Part shown: positions 62,759 to 64,000 of the stretch, one piece after another
Position numbering within the stretch: the stretch's first letter is position 1
Layout: every line of letters begins with the position of its first letter
Assembly (NCBI GenBank): GCA_964455905.1
Contig: CAYVYN010000001.1
Span: 310,001 to 374,000 of the forward strand
Origin: CAIJXB01 sp964455905
Lineage (GTDB): Bacteria; Chlamydiota; Chlamydiia; Chlamydiales; Rhabdochlamydiaceae
Direction: 5' to 3'
DNA: 64,000 nt
Translations under genes and position numbers: made by a program
The notes under the pieces: model-generated
Seen by the model: only the letters and a program-made list of their open reading frames with translations
The model's database searches: none
What the model was told of the DNA's origin: nothing

Positions 62759-64000
62759 AACGAATCTTTTTTTCCTTATCTCTTGCTAGTTTTTTTATTT
62801 TTATTTCCATGGGGAACCTTTTTCGTTTTTTAGAAAATTCTCTATTTTCAGACAATCTGATTGTTTCAGAAGCATTGCTTTATTTTTTTTGTTTTGGGTC
62901 TCTTTTTTTTGTCGTTATTCCTAAAAAAGCGTTTTTAAAACTTTTTTCATTCCTTCTTGTTGTGGTTTTTTCTTTTCTCTATGGATGCATGCTTAACGGT
63001 TTTGATCTTAGAGCTAGTCTTTACGCCCTAAGACTTATTTTATTTGGACTATCTTCTTACTCCCTAGCTTTGATTTGCTTAGAACTTTTCCAAGGAAGCG
63101 TCGAAAAATTCTTTTTCTTTTTATATAAAGCATATTTTTTAGGGGCCATCATTGGTTTTTTGCTTTATATAGTATTTCCTTCCTCTAGTCTTTTGTGGGA
63201 TGTTCTTGCGAATTATCATATTGGATTTCGTGGAGATCCACATGAAGGAAGATTTGTTTCTGTTTATTTTGACCCGAATTATTATTGCGCTATTGCGGGT
63301 TTTGCATTTTTGATTGCATCCTATCTTTATCAGGCAACGAAAAACCTATGGTATCTTTGTGGCTGCGGTGTTTTTTTTATTTCTGGGATTCTTACTTGGT
63401 CAAGAAGTGGTATCGTTCTTTTATGTTCAGTGCTTTTTTATAAAGTCTTTTTTGGAGTTTGTAAGGGTAGATATACTAAAAGAGGGCTTCTTTTGTGCAG
63501 TGTTTTTTGCCTAGGTATGCCGTTGTTTGTTCTATTTTACTTAGAGGATATGCAATTTTTTATCCATAGAACCCTTACTTTTTTTGAAGAAGATTCTGCT
63601 CTTTGTCGGTTAGAAACTTTTCGTTTAGGACTCGATCTTTTTTTTCAGAACCCTCTTTTGGGTGTGGGTCTTGGATTTTTGTACCAATATACACAGGGAC
63701 AGGTTTCTTTAAGCTCATTAGATTCTTCTTTACTATCTTTACTTGTACAAATAGGCCTTATCCCATTTTTACTAGCGAGTCTTTATGTAGTGTACAGAGG
63801 TATTGGCGTAATGAGTGTTAACTCTTTTTGGAAGCAAAGAAAGCATAATAATGATTTCTTCTCTTGGCTTATTTTTTATATAGGTATTGTAGTGATTTTT
63901 TCTTCACAGTTTAACAATATTCTTTTTTATCCTTTTTGGCTGCTACCACTCCTAACGACGTATGTTTTTATCGTTAGGAGTTTGTATTTAGAGCGTCAGT
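62752..64000 (+). CDS. O-antigen polymerase/ligase-like membrane protein (partial, runs off the window)
   Basis: At least 416 residues, open to the window end. The ATG overlaps the manC stop (ATGTTGA). About ten hydrophobic helices with a large periplasmic loop near HIGFRGDPHEGRFVSVYFDPNYY, typical of Wzy polymerases and WaaL ligases of the O-antigen ligase superfamily (a further TWSRSGI block near 215). Cut by the window end, so start and family are clear but not the length. It would polymerise or attach the glycan made by this cluster. Confidence 0.85.
   Translation, partial: MLKRIFFSLSLASFFIFISMGNLFRFLENSLFSDNLIVSEALLYFFCFGSLFFVVIPKKAFLKLFSFLLVVVFSFLYGCMLNGFDLRASLYALRLILFGLSSYSLALICLELFQGSVEKFFFFLYKAYFLGAIIGFLLYIVFPSSSLLWDVLANYHIGFRGDPHEGRFVSVYFDPNYYCAIAGFAFLIASYLYQATKNLWYLCGCGVFFISGILTWSRSGIVLLCSVLFYKVFFGVCKGRYTKRGLLLCSVFCLGMPLFVLFYLEDMQFFIHRTLTFFEEDSALCRLETFRLGLDLFFQNPLLGVGLGFLYQYTQGQVSLSSLDSSLLSLLVQIGLIPFLLASLYVVYRGIGVMSVNSFWKQRKHNNDFFSWLIFYIGIVVIFSSQFNNILFYPFWLLPLLTTYVFIVRSLYLERQ

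Overview
The window is a 64 kb piece of an AT-rich chromosome from a member of the Chlamydiota, most likely one of the environmental families outside Chlamydiaceae. Chlamydial signs (locus numbers of Chlamydia trachomatis, from memory): a chromosomal ParA/pGP6-D-like pair (CT582/CT583), a run ygfA - MORN lipoprotein - PilO-like - PilM/PilN-like - YggT - Dus at 29.5-34.8 kb that matches CT649 to CT644, a 720-residue GreA with a long helical N-terminus (CT636), hemB (CT633), a double-length ThyX (CT632), ispA next to a GlmU-like beta-helix protein (CT628/CT629) and two TyrP permeases. Genes that Chlamydiaceae lack or rarely have (glutamine synthetase, prolyl hydroxylases, GH63 glucosidase, YjbH, an O-antigen-type locus) point to an environmental lineage. 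The species cannot be named from the sequence.

Layout. 0.2-5.6 kb: parA, pGP6-D-like, purB, then an SDR-GMC oxidoreductase operon. 5.8-8.4 kb: three putatively exported enzymes (an HD hydrolase and two 2-oxoglutarate/Fe(II) oxygenases). 8.4-12.2 kb: minus-strand ung - rsm22 - MFS - dapA. 12.6-14.0 kb: a glutamine synthetase with a signal peptide. 14.1-18.3 kb: a small conserved gene, tRNA-Pro(GGG), a zinc-ribbon relic, recA, and ispA with its beta-helix neighbour. 18.3-18.9 kb: a duplicated non-coding block with DnaA-box-like sites, at which G/C strand asymmetry reverses; this is the best candidate for the replication origin. 18.9-28.8 kb: an rRNA/tRNA uracil methyltransferase, an ABC exporter, glucokinase with a GH63 glucosidase, an NlpC/P60 protein, an OppA lipoprotein and two small exported paralogues. 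28.9-34.8 kb: a possible membrane effector and the conserved CT649-CT644 block. 34.9-49 kb: a secreted glycosyltransferase, a NYN nuclease, rdgB, greA, yjbH, hemB, thyX, two tyrP genes and uvrB. 49.0-50.5 kb: a 43-residue Gln/Pro-rich minigene, a transglutaminase-like protein and a SemiSWEET. 50.6-64.0 kb: a surface-polysaccharide locus (flippase, GT9, GT2, gmd, two GT4, manC, polymerase/ligase that runs off the end).

The polysaccharide locus is interrupted by a 3.6 kb minus-strand gene for a 1207-residue protein with fifteen 30-residue repeats. On its far side lies a decayed fragment of the preceding glycosyltransferase gene, which suggests a duplication or insertion event. How the genes fit together: manC and gmd can make GDP-mannose and GDP-4-keto-6-deoxymannose for the four glycosyltransferases, with export by the flippase and polymerisation or ligation by the last gene. 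The GH63 enzyme and glucokinase could release and phosphorylate host-derived glucose. Several enzymes that are normally cytosolic or eukaryotic carry Sec-type signal peptides here (5.8, 7.0, 7.7, 12.6 and 34.9 kb) and are candidates for action at the host interface.
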